In this document: positions 38,468 to 47,341 of the stretch, in pieces | How the letters are laid out: every line of letters starts with the position of its first letter | Position numbering within the stretch: the stretch's first letter is position 1 | NCBI RefSeq assembly: GCF_007556815.1 | Contig: NZ_CP041745.1 | Location: forward strand, 3,325,001 to 3,389,000 | DNA from: Paraburkholderia megapolitana | GTDB lineage: Bacteria; Pseudomonadota; Gammaproteobacteria; Burkholderiales; Burkholderiaceae | Reading direction: 5' to 3' | DNA length: 64,000 nucleotides | Notes under the pieces: generated by a model | What the model was told of the DNA's origin: nothing | Seen by the model: only the letters and a program-made list of their open reading frames with translations | Database searches by the model: none | Position numbers and translations under genes: made by a program

Positions 38468-39003
38468 TCACGCACAAACGATATCCATACCGGGCTGCCG
38501 GCGGCGGCCCGCATCAGTATTCATCGGTGTTTCGAGCGCCGTATTGCTAGCGACTCTCTATCGTCACGACTAAAACGATAAATCAGGAAATCGTTTACTT
38601 TCAAGATATTCCTTGCTAGCATGATTTAAAACAAGGTCGCAATTTCACCTAGAAAGTTTTTCGTAATTAATCGATTCACATAGCAATCCCGACTTGAACG
38701 CCGGTTCATAAGACACGCCCTTTGAATCTGTGAGTGGCGAAGCGCTCTGATTTCGCCCAGATATCCCTTGGCCCATGAGGCCTGGCCTGATCCGCAAGAT
38801 ACAACCTCGGATTCCAGATCGATTCCATCTGGATATCCAATATCGTCACTTGAAACAATCAACGCAATTCATATTGAATAAGTTACTCGGGTTAACGATT
38901 ATTAATTATTTAGGAAAACGTTACCCTAAATAACTCAAAACGAATAACAGCTCTCGTTAAATGTTGTCGCATTTCAACCCGTGGCAAATGAGAAGGAGAC
39001 GAT
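38468..39003. other. AT-rich intergenic region before the polysaccharide lyase gene
   Basis: About 535 bases, markedly richer in A and T than the rest of the window. No gene is supported; an open frame at 38626-38862 (minus) is not protein-like. The last 120 bases hold the inverted repeat listed separately and, at the end, a strong GAAGGAG before the lyase start. The low GC could mark transferred DNA or simply a regulated promoter. Confidence 0.5.
38906..38933 (+). promoter_or_regulatory. Inverted repeat, possible operator of the PL7 lyase gene
   Basis: Perfect arms TTATTTAGG (38906-38914) and CCTAAATAA (38925-38933) with a 10-base spacer, 71 bases before the lyase ATG. The spacing resembles a repressor or activator half-site pair. 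The GAAAACGTTACC stretch across the right arm and spacer also resembles a LacI-family site. No regulator gene is adjacent. Confidence 0.45.
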
Positions 39004-39819
39004 ATGAAGAGCCGAATCATCACCAGCCTGGTTGCAGTTCTGTCCGGAAGCGTGCTCGTGGCATGTGGCGGCGGCGGTTCAAGCGATGGCGTGCCCGCAG
39101 CGGCGCTGAAACAGCTTGATCAGAATGCCAGCGTGATAGCCCCCGATCTGAGCACCGGCAGTCCACCTGGATCGAACTTCAACCTCGCGCCATTCACGCT
39201 GCAGTTGCCGACCGGTTCGTCCGGCGATATCGACACGGTGAGCAGTTCCAGACTTACGGGCGGCTACACGGACAAGCCCTACTTCTATACGGACAGTTCG
39301 GATGGTTCGATGGTGATGATGGATCCCACGCAGGGCTGGACCACGTCCGGCTCGCTGCATCCGCGGACGGAACTGCATGAGAACGCGACGTGGTCCACGG
39401 CCGGCACGAACAGGATGAACGCAACGGTCGCCGTGACCCAGGTGCCGGACCACACCACGGTCGGCCAGATTTTCCAGGGCTCCGGGCCTAGCAAACCGCT
39501 GTGCGAATTGCAGTTCACTTCAGGTGGTGTGGTGAAGCTTCTACTCGAGAGCACTAACCAGGGCGGCAAATCGAACACCTACACGATTACCAATGTCGCG
39601 GTAGGAACGAAGTTCACCTATGAGTTGAGCCTGAGTGGCACGACGGTCACCGTGAAGGTCAACAGCACGACGAAGACCTATACGATGGATTCCAGCTTCG
39701 ACGGAGAGAACTTCTACTTCAAGGCCGGCGACTATGATCAATCGGCGGTATCGGGTACACCGTTGACGACGGCTGGCACGGTCGTCAAGTTCTATGCGTT
39801 GAGTCTCACACACTCGTAA
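39004..39819 (+). CDS. Polysaccharide lyase family 7-like lipoprotein (alginate-lyase fold)
   Basis: A 271-residue predicted lipoprotein with lipobox LVA-C21 followed by a Gly/Ser-rich tether. The mature part is a PL7 jelly-roll: RTELHE at 121-126 (family RxELR), QIF at 155-157 (family QIH or QVH), and YFKAGDYDQS at 238-247 with the catalytic Tyr at 244. The His that normally acts in catalysis is replaced by Phe157, and Arg of RxELR by His125. Alginate itself may not be the substrate, or the protein may bind rather than cut. GAAGGAG precedes the ATG. No alginate-use genes are nearby. Confidence 0.8.
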   Translation: MKSRIITSLVAVLSGSVLVACGGGGSSDGVPAAALKQLDQNASVIAPDLSTGSPPGSNFNLAPFTLQLPTGSSGDIDTVSSSRLTGGYTDKPYFYTDSSDGSMVMMDPTQGWTTSGSLHPRTELHENATWSTAGTNRMNATVAVTQVPDHTTVGQIFQGSGPSKPLCELQFTSGGVVKLLLESTNQGGKSNTYTITNVAVGTKFTYELSLSGTTVTVKVNSTTKTYTMDSSFDGENFYFKAGDYDQSAVSGTPLTTAGTVVKFYALSLTHS

Positions 39820-39845
39820 CGCATCGCATTGCGCTTCCGCTATAG

Positions 39846-39875
39846 CTGGACCCTGCGTGAAAACGCAGGGTCCAG
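39846..39875. terminator. Perfect 13-bp hairpin between convergent genes
   Basis: Arms CTGGACCCTGCGT (39846-39858) and ACGCAGGGTCCAG (39863-39875) around a GAAA tetraloop, 26 bases after the lyase stop. A short T run follows only loosely. It lies between the lyase and the convergent MlrC gene and could end both transcripts. Confidence 0.7.
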
Positions 39876-39927
39876 CCGCTCGTTTGATCGGCAAGTTCAA
39901 GGGGATTCATCACATTCATCAAACCAG

Positions 39928-41424
39928 CTACACCCCAATCGCCCCTTCCCACACGGTCTCTTCATCGAACGGATAAACCGGTCGCCGAAGCTGCTCGAAT
40001 GCAAACAGCGCGTAGTCCGAACTCGTCACCCCGCGGCTGTCGCATTCGACCAGTCCCGCCGCGATCGGCACGAACACCGGTCGGCAATACATTCTCGATT
40101 TGAGCAACAGAAAACGCGCGCGCCGCGGATCGATACCGACGCTCTCGAACACACCGAGATCCCACGGCTCGTGCGTGCGCTCGGTCACCACGAGCGTTGC
40201 CGCGCCGATGTCGAGCACGGCGCTGCGGCCCATGAATGCACGCTGCCCCGTATAGGTGGGACCGGTAATCGTGTACTCGCCATCGGTGAGCGCGCGGACC
40301 ACACCGGTCACGCGAAATGGCGGCCGCGGTTGTCCGGACGGCCCCGGGCGCTTATTGCCGACTGCGATCGTCACGGTTGCGCCGACGCCTGCTGCGTGTA
40401 GCGCCGCAACGGCTTCGGGGTCGCACAACGGACCGCTCACCACGCGCTCGAATCCTTGCCTGAGCGCTTCTTCCAGCAGATCCATCGTGTCGCAGGTGCC
40501 ACCGGACATGCAGTTGTCGCCATGATCGAGCAACAGCACCGGCTTGTCGGCAGTGCGCGCAAACACGGCCGCCTGCGCTACCGACTCCGCCAGCGGCGCG
40601 CTGCGATAAACGAAGTCCTCGCGCTCGCTCCAGATCTGCTGCGCGATGCGTGCCGCGACAACATCCGCTTGAGCACGGTCGCCATCGCCCACGACGACCA
40701 CGCTGATGCAAGGCGCCTCGATATCCGCCAGCGAGAAACCCGAGAGCACCGACACCGCGAGCATGCCGTCGGCCTCCGCGGCACGCGCCGCCTTGACGGC
40801 GCGCTCCATCGCGCCTTCGGCTGTCGCGCTGCGCAGCGTATGCGCGAGCAACGGCGGTTGCCGCCATGCGATCACCGGACGGCTGCGCCCATGCAGCCGA
40901 TCGAACAACAGACGCGCCGCATGCGCGCCCGTCTCGTACATATCGACATGCGGATAAGTTTTGAAACTCACGATCACGTCGGCGTGATCGATCATCTTCT
41001 GCGTGACGTTGCCGTGCAGGTCGAGCGCGACTGCAATCGGCGCGTCGGGCAGCACCGCGCGGACCCGCTCGAGCAGATCGCCCTCGCCGTCGTTCGAACA
41101 CTGCGCGACCATCGCGCCGTGCAGGTCCAGCAGAACCGCATCGCAACCGGGCGCCGCCGCGACGATCGCATGGCAGATCGCTTCGTAGGCCGACGCTGCA
41201 ACCGGACCGCTCGGGTTGGCCGACGCGGAAACCGGCGTAACGATCTCGACGCGTTCGCGCTCGGCCGCATCGATGAACGCGGCCATCGCGGTCTGCATAC
41301 CCTTGTCGTGGCGGTACGCGTCCTCGCCGTAGCTCGGTCCGTTGCGGCCGAACGCTTCGAGCGGCGTCGGCACTGGCGAGAACGTGTTGGTCTCGTGATT
41401 CATTCGTGCAATCAGTACCTTCAT
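39928..41424 (-). CDS. M81 family metallopeptidase (microcystinase C, MlrC-like)
   Basis: A 498-residue MlrC-family protein. MNHETNTFSP at the N-terminus, LLDLHGAMVAQ, VALDLHGNVTQ and LLDHGDNCMSGGTCD are the conserved blocks holding the presumed metal ligands. The C-terminal domain (about 370-498) is the MlrC C-terminal half. The named member degrades linear microcystin; other members act on unknown amide or peptide substrates, and that is likely here. The regulator at 41458 reads in the same direction just upstream. Confidence 0.9.
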   Translation of the reverse strand: MKVLIARMNHETNTFSPVPTPLEAFGRNGPSYGEDAYRHDKGMQTAMAAFIDAAERERVEIVTPVSASANPSGPVAASAYEAICHAIVAAAPGCDAVLLDLHGAMVAQCSNDGEGDLLERVRAVLPDAPIAVALDLHGNVTQKMIDHADVIVSFKTYPHVDMYETGAHAARLLFDRLHGRSRPVIAWRQPPLLAHTLRSATAEGAMERAVKAARAAEADGMLAVSVLSGFSLADIEAPCISVVVVGDGDRAQADVVAARIAQQIWSEREDFVYRSAPLAESVAQAAVFARTADKPVLLLDHGDNCMSGGTCDTMDLLEEALRQGFERVVSGPLCDPEAVAALHAAGVGATVTIAVGNKRPGPSGQPRPPFRVTGVVRALTDGEYTITGPTYTGQRAFMGRSAVLDIGAATLVVTERTHEPWDLGVFESVGIDPRRARFLLLKSRMYCRPVFVPIAAGLVECDSRGVTSSDYALFAFEQLRRPVYPFDEETVWEGAIGV

Positions 41425-41457
41425 GCAACCGCTCCCTTGACCTGAAACGTGAATTGA

Positions 41458-42378
41458 CTAAAACCCTTCCCGCTCGAGCCGCTTCTCCTGCAAAAAATCG
41501 ATCAGTGCGCGCAGCTTGAGCGGCATCTGCGAACGGCTCGTGGTGTACAGATAGAAGCCCGGAAACGTCGGGCACCACGCATCGAGCACGCGGATCAGTC
41601 GGCCGTCGGCGAGCTGCGCGTGTACGTAGTCTTCGATCACATGCAGCAGACCGACGCCCGCTTCGGCGGCGCGGACCATCGTGTGCAGGTCGTTGGTGAT
41701 GAAGCTGCTGCGCGTCTCGACATCGAACGCGTGGTGTGAATCGCCGGGCTGCGCGAATTCCCATCGATAGATCCCGCCGCTCGTCGTGAAGCGGTAATGC
41801 AGGCAATCGTGGGCGGTGAGATCGTCGGGCGTCGACGGTTGCGGGTGGCGCGCGAAATAGTCCGGCGAGCCGGCAACCGCAATGTGCAGTTCACCGCTGA
41901 GCGGAATCGCCACCATGTCCTGCGCGAGCCGCTCGCCGAGACGGATACCCGCATCGAATCCCTCACCGACCATATCAACGAGGCCATCGTCGAGTACGAG
42001 TTCAACACGGATGCGCGGATAGCGTTGCGCAAACTCCGCGAGATAAGGCAGCACCAGCAGCTCGCTTGCAACCCGCGACAAATTGATCCGCAGCGTGCCC
42101 GCCGGATGGCCGCGCGTTTCCTCGAGGGCATCGAACGCCGTGGCCAGTGCTGCGAGCGCCGGATTCACGCGTTCGAGAAACTGCGCGCCCGCTTCGGTCA
42201 GCGCGACCCGGCGCGTAGTCCGGTTGAACAGCCGGACGCCGAGTTGCGCCTCCAGCGCGCGCACCGACTGCGACAGCGCCGAAGCCGACACACCCGTTTC
42301 ACCGGCCGCGCGCGTAAAGCTACCGTGTCGCGCCACTGCGGCGAACGTCATGAGGGCGGGCAATTGAGCGGGATCCAT
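41458..42378 (-). CDS. LysR-family transcriptional regulator
   Basis: A 306-residue LysR regulator. The HTH (TFAAVARHGSFTRAAGETGVSASALSQSVRALEAQLG) is at about 11-46, with the usual effector-binding domain after it. It diverges from the aldo/keto reductase gene, 119 bases apart, and a palindrome lies between them. A role in controlling the reductase is inferred from that layout. It could also affect the mlrC gene downstream. Confidence 0.92.
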   Translation of the reverse strand: MDPAQLPALMTFAAVARHGSFTRAAGETGVSASALSQSVRALEAQLGVRLFNRTTRRVALTEAGAQFLERVNPALAALATAFDALEETRGHPAGTLRINLSRVASELLVLPYLAEFAQRYPRIRVELVLDDGLVDMVGEGFDAGIRLGERLAQDMVAIPLSGELHIAVAGSPDYFARHPQPSTPDDLTAHDCLHYRFTTSGGIYRWEFAQPGDSHHAFDVETRSSFITNDLHTMVRAAEAGVGLLHVIEDYVHAQLADGRLIRVLDAWCPTFPGFYLYTTSRSQMPLKLRALIDFLQEKRLEREGF

Positions 42379-42390
42379 GCGCCTCCATTA

Positions 42391-42405
42391 TGAAGTCAAG
42401 CTTCA
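42391..42405. promoter_or_regulatory. Palindromic LysR-type operator candidate
   Basis: TGAAG-TCAAG-CTTCA, an inverted repeat of five-base arms, lies 12 bases outside the LysR start and 92 bases before the reductase. LysR proteins bind T-N11-A-like dyads in such divergent gaps. The match is short, so confidence is moderate. Confidence 0.4.
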
Positions 42406-42497
42406 CAATCCTTTCAGTGAATGGGGATTTTTCCACGGAAAGCGTGCGCGCACCATACGTTCATTGCAGTTTCTTCCAACTCTTGAAGGAGACAGTT

Positions 42498-43619
42498 ATG
42501 GCAATGAATCACTACACCCTGCTCGGCCGCTCGGGTCTGCGCGTCAGCCCGATTTCGCTCGGCACGATGACATTCGGCACCGAATCGGGCTGGGGCGCCG
42601 ACGAGCAGGTGGCGCAGCGGCTGTTCGACCTGTACGTCGACGCCGGCGGCAATTTTATCGATACCGCCGACATGTACACCGCTGGAACCAGCGAGCGCTG
42701 GCTCGGCAAATTCGTCGCGGCGCGCAGCCTGCGCGACCGTCTCGTGATTGCGACGAAGTACAGCTACAACACGCAGAGCGGCAATCCGAATACGGGTGGC
42801 AACCATCGCAAGAACCTGCTGCGCGCGCTCGACGAATCGCTCCGGCGGCTCGGCACCGACTATATCGATCTCTACTACCTGCACACGTGGGACCGCATGA
42901 CGCCGGTCGACGAAGTGATGCGCGCCATGGACGACGCCGTGCGCGCCGGCAAGATCCGCTATGTGGGTCTTTCCGACACACCCGCGTGGTTTGCGAGCCG
43001 TGCACAGACGCTCGCTGACTGGCGCGGTTTCGAACCGGTCGCGGCCATGCAGCTCGAGTACTCGATGATCGAGCGCAACCCGGAAAACGAGTTTGCCGAT
43101 CTGGCCGTGGACCTCGGCATGGGGCTCGTGCCGTGGAGCCCGCTCGGGATGGGCGTGCTATCGGGCAAGTACCGGCCATCGCAGAGCGGCGCAGTGGGCG
43201 GGTTCACTGGCACGGGACGTCTGCAGAGCGTCGCGGCCAATCCACCGCCGGCCTTCAACAAACTGACCGCCCGCAACTTCGCAATCGTCGCGGAACTCGA
43301 AGCAGTCGCCAGCGAAGCGGACCGGCCGATGGCGCAGGTCGCGCTGAACTGGCTGTCGCAGAAGCGCGGTGTGTCGAGCGTGATCGTCGGCGCGACGAAG
43401 CCGGAGCAGTTGCAGGAGTCGCTCGGTTCGCTCGATTTCACGCTTGCACCGGAACTGATCGCGCGCCTCGACGCGGTGTCCGAACCGGCGCGCCCGTTCC
43501 CGTACTACATGTTTGCGGATGGCCATCAGGCGCGAATCCACGGCGGGGTTGAAGTGAGCAGCAAGCCCACGGCATTCGATCGGCCTGTGCGTGTGCCGGC
43601 GCCGGCTGCCGAAGGCTGA
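42498..43619 (+). CDS. Aldo/keto reductase
   Basis: A 373-residue NADPH-dependent reductase of the aldo-keto reductase superfamily. ETADMYT-type DTADMYTAGTSERWLG carries the Asp/Tyr of the catalytic tetrad. Lys is in VIATKYSYN, and His in YYLHTWD. The cofactor part is at VPWSPLGMGVLSGKYRP. The start is set by GAAGGAG before ATG 42498; the frame extends upstream to 42390 only by chance. The substrate cannot be told from sequence. Confidence 0.92.
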   Translation: MAMNHYTLLGRSGLRVSPISLGTMTFGTESGWGADEQVAQRLFDLYVDAGGNFIDTADMYTAGTSERWLGKFVAARSLRDRLVIATKYSYNTQSGNPNTGGNHRKNLLRALDESLRRLGTDYIDLYYLHTWDRMTPVDEVMRAMDDAVRAGKIRYVGLSDTPAWFASRAQTLADWRGFEPVAAMQLEYSMIERNPENEFADLAVDLGMGLVPWSPLGMGVLSGKYRPSQSGAVGGFTGTGRLQSVAANPPPAFNKLTARNFAIVAELEAVASEADRPMAQVALNWLSQKRGVSSVIVGATKPEQLQESLGSLDFTLAPELIARLDAVSEPARPFPYYMFADGHQARIHGGVEVSSKPTAFDRPVRVPAPAAEG

Positions 43620-43645
43620 ACTGCACGAACGGTGACGGCGTGACC

Positions 43646-43674
43646 GGCTGGGGCGGCATCTCGCCGCCTCAGCC
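43646..43674. terminator. Hairpin between the reductase and the TonB receptor
   Basis: Arms GGCTGGGGCGGC and GCCGCCTCAGCC pair over 12 bases with one G-T, loop of five. It lies 26 bases after the reductase stop and ahead of a convergent gene end. There is no clear T run. Confidence 0.5.
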
Positions 43675-43771
43675 TGTGCCGGGCCCGCATCGGTTTCTCA
43701 AGGAGCGCCCAGGCATTCGCACCGTGTGAGATCCGCGCTCTCGCCAGCAGAGTCGTGATCTCCTGGCGCTT

Positions 43772-46129
43772 TCAAAGCGACCACTTGAGTTCTCCATAGA
43801 ACGTCCGCCCCGGATACGGATGGAAGACGTAATAGCGACGATCCGTCAGGTTGTCGACGCCGATCGAAGCGAGCCAGTGACGATCGATCTTGTAGCGCGC
43901 CTTCAGGTCGATCACCGTAAAGGAACTCGTGCCGCCGTAGACGTCCGGGTTCACATCGCTGTTATCGAGCGTGTTGTACTGACGACCCGAATAGCGCACG
44001 CCGACGCTCGCGAGCCACTGCTCGTTGAAGCGATACGACGCGAGCAGGTTCGCGCGGACTACGGGGATGCGCGGCCAGCGGTTGCCCTGGTACCCCGGGT
44101 TCGCTGAATCCTCGAGCGTGCGCGCGTTGCTGGCCGACACGTTGGCATCGAGATCGAGTCCGCGCAGCAGCACGTTCTGCCCCGAGAACGCCAGCTCGAC
44201 GCCGCGCACGCGCACCCGGTCGACGTTCGAGATATTCGTGACCGTCGTGGCACCGCTGATCGTGGTCTGGCTGTAGATCGAATCGCGCAGATCGCTCTGG
44301 AAAATGCTCGCCCGTACGACACCGACGCCGACGTCGCGCTCGGCCGTGAAATCCCAGTCGATTGCTTTTTCCGGGCGCAGGCCCGGGTTGTTGTTGACGA
44401 GCGCATTGTTCGAGACCGTTCCCTGGAACAGTTCGGCGACCGTTGGAAAACGCGTGCCGGTTGCGAACGACACGCGGAACCGCCAGTTGTCGGTGGCCTG
44501 CCATTGCACCGATGCTTTCGGCGACAGCGCGTTCGCGCCGCGGTCCGCGTAGCCGAGCGTCGAGCTTGCGTTGCCGAGCGCGCCGTCATACGCATCCCAG
44601 CGCTCGTAGCGCAGACCGAGCGTGGCGAGCCAGCCCGCCGCGAAACGCCACGCATCCTGGCCATACACCGCCTGGGTCCGGGTGTCGCCGCGATAGGTGC
44701 TGGCAAGCGTCACCGGTGCACCGTACAACCAGTTCGGCGTGCTGTAGGTCTCGTTGCGCAGGAAGTAGTTGTCGAAGTGGTAGCCGAGCGTGAACGTGTG
44801 CCCTGCCACCGACGGCGACTCCGCCTTCAGGTCGAAGGTCCGCCAGCCGGTGCCGTCGCCGTGGAAGATCGTGCCCGCACCGCCGCCCAGCGACGCCGGC
44901 GGCGCGGTGGTTGCCGAACGCAGCACGTCGTGCGAAACATCGTAGGCGGAAACGGTGCTGGACAAGCGCCAACCCGAATCGAGCTTCGCGTTCAGGCCGA
45001 ACGCGTACAGCCAGTTTTCCTGATCGCCGTTAGCCGGCGAAAACGCACTCGGCGAGAGCGTGTAGTTACGCCCGCCGATCGTTACATTGCCGCCATACAC
45101 GGGATTGCCTGCCGCGTCGGTGAGAAACGTCTGCGCGCGATCCTTATAGTGGTTTTCCCAGTGACCCAGCGTGAGCGTCGCGTCGATATGGTCGGTGAAC
45201 GCGTAGCCCATCCGCACGGTTTCGGTGAGCTGCTGCGTGCGCTCGATCATCTGCGGCCCGACGAACACGCGCGGCCGGCCGTTCGGACCGATGTCGGTGG
45301 CGGCGCCGGTTACCGGCACCGGTGTGCCAAACGACGGGTTGTAAGTACCGTTCGGCGCCGCGTACTGCATCGGTTGACTGTTGTTCTCGAGCCGGTCGAG
45401 CGTCAGTGAATACCAGAACCGTCCGACACGATCGGCAATCCGCGCGGACTGGTGATTGCCGCCGAAGCTTTGTGCAAAACCGTACGGATCGTTGTAGCGC
45501 TGCGTAAAGAACTGCGTGTCCAGCGACGCTTCCAGTTTCTCCGGCTTGCGCGTCGTGATCTGCACGGTCGAACCGATCGAATTGCCCGGGTACAGCGCCG
45601 AGAACGGGCCGTACAGCACTTCGACCTGGGCGATGTCGTCTGGGGCGATCAGCGACCAGCGCGGCGGGTAGCCATAGCTCGAACCGAGCAGGTTCGACAG
45701 CAGCAGGCCGTCCGCGTAAACCAGACCGCGCGCGCTCTGCATTTCGTTGAAGTCGCGGCCGGAGAACACCGAGTTGCGGTCGCCGATGAAGCGCTTGCGC
45801 ACCATCAGGTTCGGTACGTACTTCAGCGCATCTTCGGTGTTGACCGTGTTGTGCGCATCGATCTGCCTGCGCGTGATCGTCTCGACAACCCCCGGCGTGT
45901 CCGGCGCAAAAGCGGGACGCACCGGCCGCGCCGCATTGATCGTGACGACGGGCAAAGTATGTATGCCGCCCGTCAACGCCTGCGTCGAATCGTTCGTTAA
46001 CAATGGATCGGATGGATCGGCCGGCGCGGTGGTGGTCTCGGCGGAATGAGCGGACTGAATGACGAAGGCCGCCATGCACGCAACCGAAAACGGCCGGCGT
46101 GCAGACAGCGCAGCAATGGCGTAACGCAT
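43772..46129 (-). CDS. TonB-dependent outer-membrane receptor
   Basis: A 785-residue TonB-dependent receptor from ATG 46129, preceded by AGGA. A signal peptide (about 1-30) is followed by a plug domain: VVETITRRQIDAHNTVNTEDALKYVPNLMVRKRF, VLYGPFSALYPGNSIGSTVQITTRKP. The long beta-barrel ends in GRTFYGELKWSL, an aromatic C-terminal end. The barrel is not typed by sequence alone. The DUF2946 gene just upstream on the same strand suggests a copper or other metal link, since such pairs are common. The frame start at 46168 is not preferred. Confidence 0.9.
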   Translation of the reverse strand: MRYAIAALSARRPFSVACMAAFVIQSAHSAETTTAPADPSDPLLTNDSTQALTGGIHTLPVVTINAARPVRPAFAPDTPGVVETITRRQIDAHNTVNTEDALKYVPNLMVRKRFIGDRNSVFSGRDFNEMQSARGLVYADGLLLSNLLGSSYGYPPRWSLIAPDDIAQVEVLYGPFSALYPGNSIGSTVQITTRKPEKLEASLDTQFFTQRYNDPYGFAQSFGGNHQSARIADRVGRFWYSLTLDRLENNSQPMQYAAPNGTYNPSFGTPVPVTGAATDIGPNGRPRVFVGPQMIERTQQLTETVRMGYAFTDHIDATLTLGHWENHYKDRAQTFLTDAAGNPVYGGNVTIGGRNYTLSPSAFSPANGDQENWLYAFGLNAKLDSGWRLSSTVSAYDVSHDVLRSATTAPPASLGGGAGTIFHGDGTGWRTFDLKAESPSVAGHTFTLGYHFDNYFLRNETYSTPNWLYGAPVTLASTYRGDTRTQAVYGQDAWRFAAGWLATLGLRYERWDAYDGALGNASSTLGYADRGANALSPKASVQWQATDNWRFRVSFATGTRFPTVAELFQGTVSNNALVNNNPGLRPEKAIDWDFTAERDVGVGVVRASIFQSDLRDSIYSQTTISGATTVTNISNVDRVRVRGVELAFSGQNVLLRGLDLDANVSASNARTLEDSANPGYQGNRWPRIPVVRANLLASYRFNEQWLASVGVRYSGRQYNTLDNSDVNPDVYGGTSSFTVIDLKARYKIDRHWLASIGVDNLTDRRYYVFHPYPGRTFYGELKWSL

Positions 46130-46266
46130 GGGAAATCCTGAAAGCGTGATCGAGAACGACGCGCGCACGAACCTCGCGCGATAAGGCGCGATCGGGCGGC
46201 ACGCGACGTGCTGTATCCCACACCGTCAGCAAAGACGATGACGACGGCGCGGACTCGGGAGACGGG

Positions 46267-46650
46267 CTAGATCAGCGTTTCAGGTGGGGCACGAGGTTGC
46301 GCGACGCGAACGCTGCGACGCACAAAGACGGTTTCCGGCTCAAATGTCTGCTGATACACAGACGCGCGAGCGGGAACCGGCAGGAACGGAAGACTGGCTC
46401 CGAGCGCGAAATTCGCGGCGAAGCCGGGGCAATAGACGCAGTGCGGGACGACGAGGTGGACTTTGCCGCTGTCGCTGGCATCGCCGGAACCGCCGAGATC
46501 GATGACGACGCTCTGGCCGCCTGCATGGCAGAGCTCGACGGTGAACGGGCTCTGCGTACTGGCAAGACGCGCATAGCCGATGACGGGCGACAGTACATTG
46601 AGTACCAGCGCCAGCCATACGAGGCCGATCCACCGCGTCGAGCGTTTCAT
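46267..46650 (-). CDS. DUF2946 family protein
   Basis: A 127-residue protein. An N-terminal hydrophobic signal or anchor (WIGLVWLALVLNVLSPVIGYA) is followed by ELCHAGG and the CPxC-type motif HCVYCPGFAAN. Such Cys/His patterns define DUF2946, a small periplasmic or membrane protein often near copper genes. Its stop is 138 bases before the receptor start, so it is probably upstream in the same unit. Start is 46650 or 46653. Confidence 0.8.
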   Translation of the reverse strand: MKRSTRWIGLVWLALVLNVLSPVIGYARLASTQSPFTVELCHAGGQSVVIDLGGSGDASDSGKVHLVVPHCVYCPGFAANFALGASLPFLPVPARASVYQQTFEPETVFVRRSVRVAQPRAPPETLI

Positions 46651-46874
46651 CATTGGTCTGAAAATTTGTGCGCGCAGTATAACAAGCAGGCGACACGCGG
46701 TCTGCGGCCAATTGCCATACCGACGATCGTTAAATTTTGTTTAAGCAACTTTGAATTCATCGACCGCTGTGCCGTTAAAGCAACAAAGAGGCAATGAAAG
46801 CAGCGTCACCGCTTCGCAGCACTGGTGCAAATCGGGGAGCGAGGCAGATAATCGCTTTACACAGGAGAACTATC

Positions 46875-47024
46875 ATGGATACCAGACCGCCAAGAGTCCC
46901 GACCCCGGACAAAGTCTTTAGTCCGGATCCGGAACCCGCAGGCGTGGAGTTTCTCGGGGCCGAACTGCCGGAACATGTCCGCGCGTTTCTCGACGAACAA
47001 CGCAAGACGTGCGAACAGAAGTAA
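46875..47024 (+). CDS. Small hypothetical protein (49 residues)
   Basis: A short hydrophilic protein, Pro-rich then acidic: PDPEPAGVEFLGAELPEHVRAFLDEQRK. AGGAG at 46861-46865 lies a fitting distance before ATG 46875, which supports translation. A longer frame from 46794 has no ribosome site. No domain recognised. It lies alone between the divergent DUF2946 gene and a secreted chorismate mutase. Confidence 0.55.
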   Translation: MDTRPPRVPTPDKVFSPDPEPAGVEFLGAELPEHVRAFLDEQRKTCEQK

Positions 47025-47341
47025 GCATCCGCCGCGACGTTGCAGTTGCCTCAGCACATTTGCTGCGGCGCAGTAACGCACTGAGGTATGCGCTACCGAA
47101 ATCGCGCACGCAGGTCGCTACCTGCTAGCTGTACCTGAGTCCCGACTGATTCAGCGTGCGGGTCTGTGCACGTCCGTTGCGCGTCTTGTACATGTTGTTC
47201 TGCTGTCCCTCCCGCACTTCCTCCCGCCTCAGCTTTTTCCCCGTACTTGATCGCTGCGCGCATGCTTCGCCGCGCATTGTCCTCGGTTCGTTTATTCTTC
47301 GGCTTTTCCCGCCTCGATTAACGCCGCTTGACTGCCCATCG
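47025..47341. other. Intergenic region before the chorismate mutase
   Basis: About 317 bases, no gene supported. A pyrimidine-rich stretch is seen near 47200-47330. I see no strong ribosome site or palindrome. Confidence 0.4.

Noticed and set aside
38626..38862. 78-residue minus-strand frame in the AT-rich gap
   Set aside because: No ribosome site, no domain; looks like chance.
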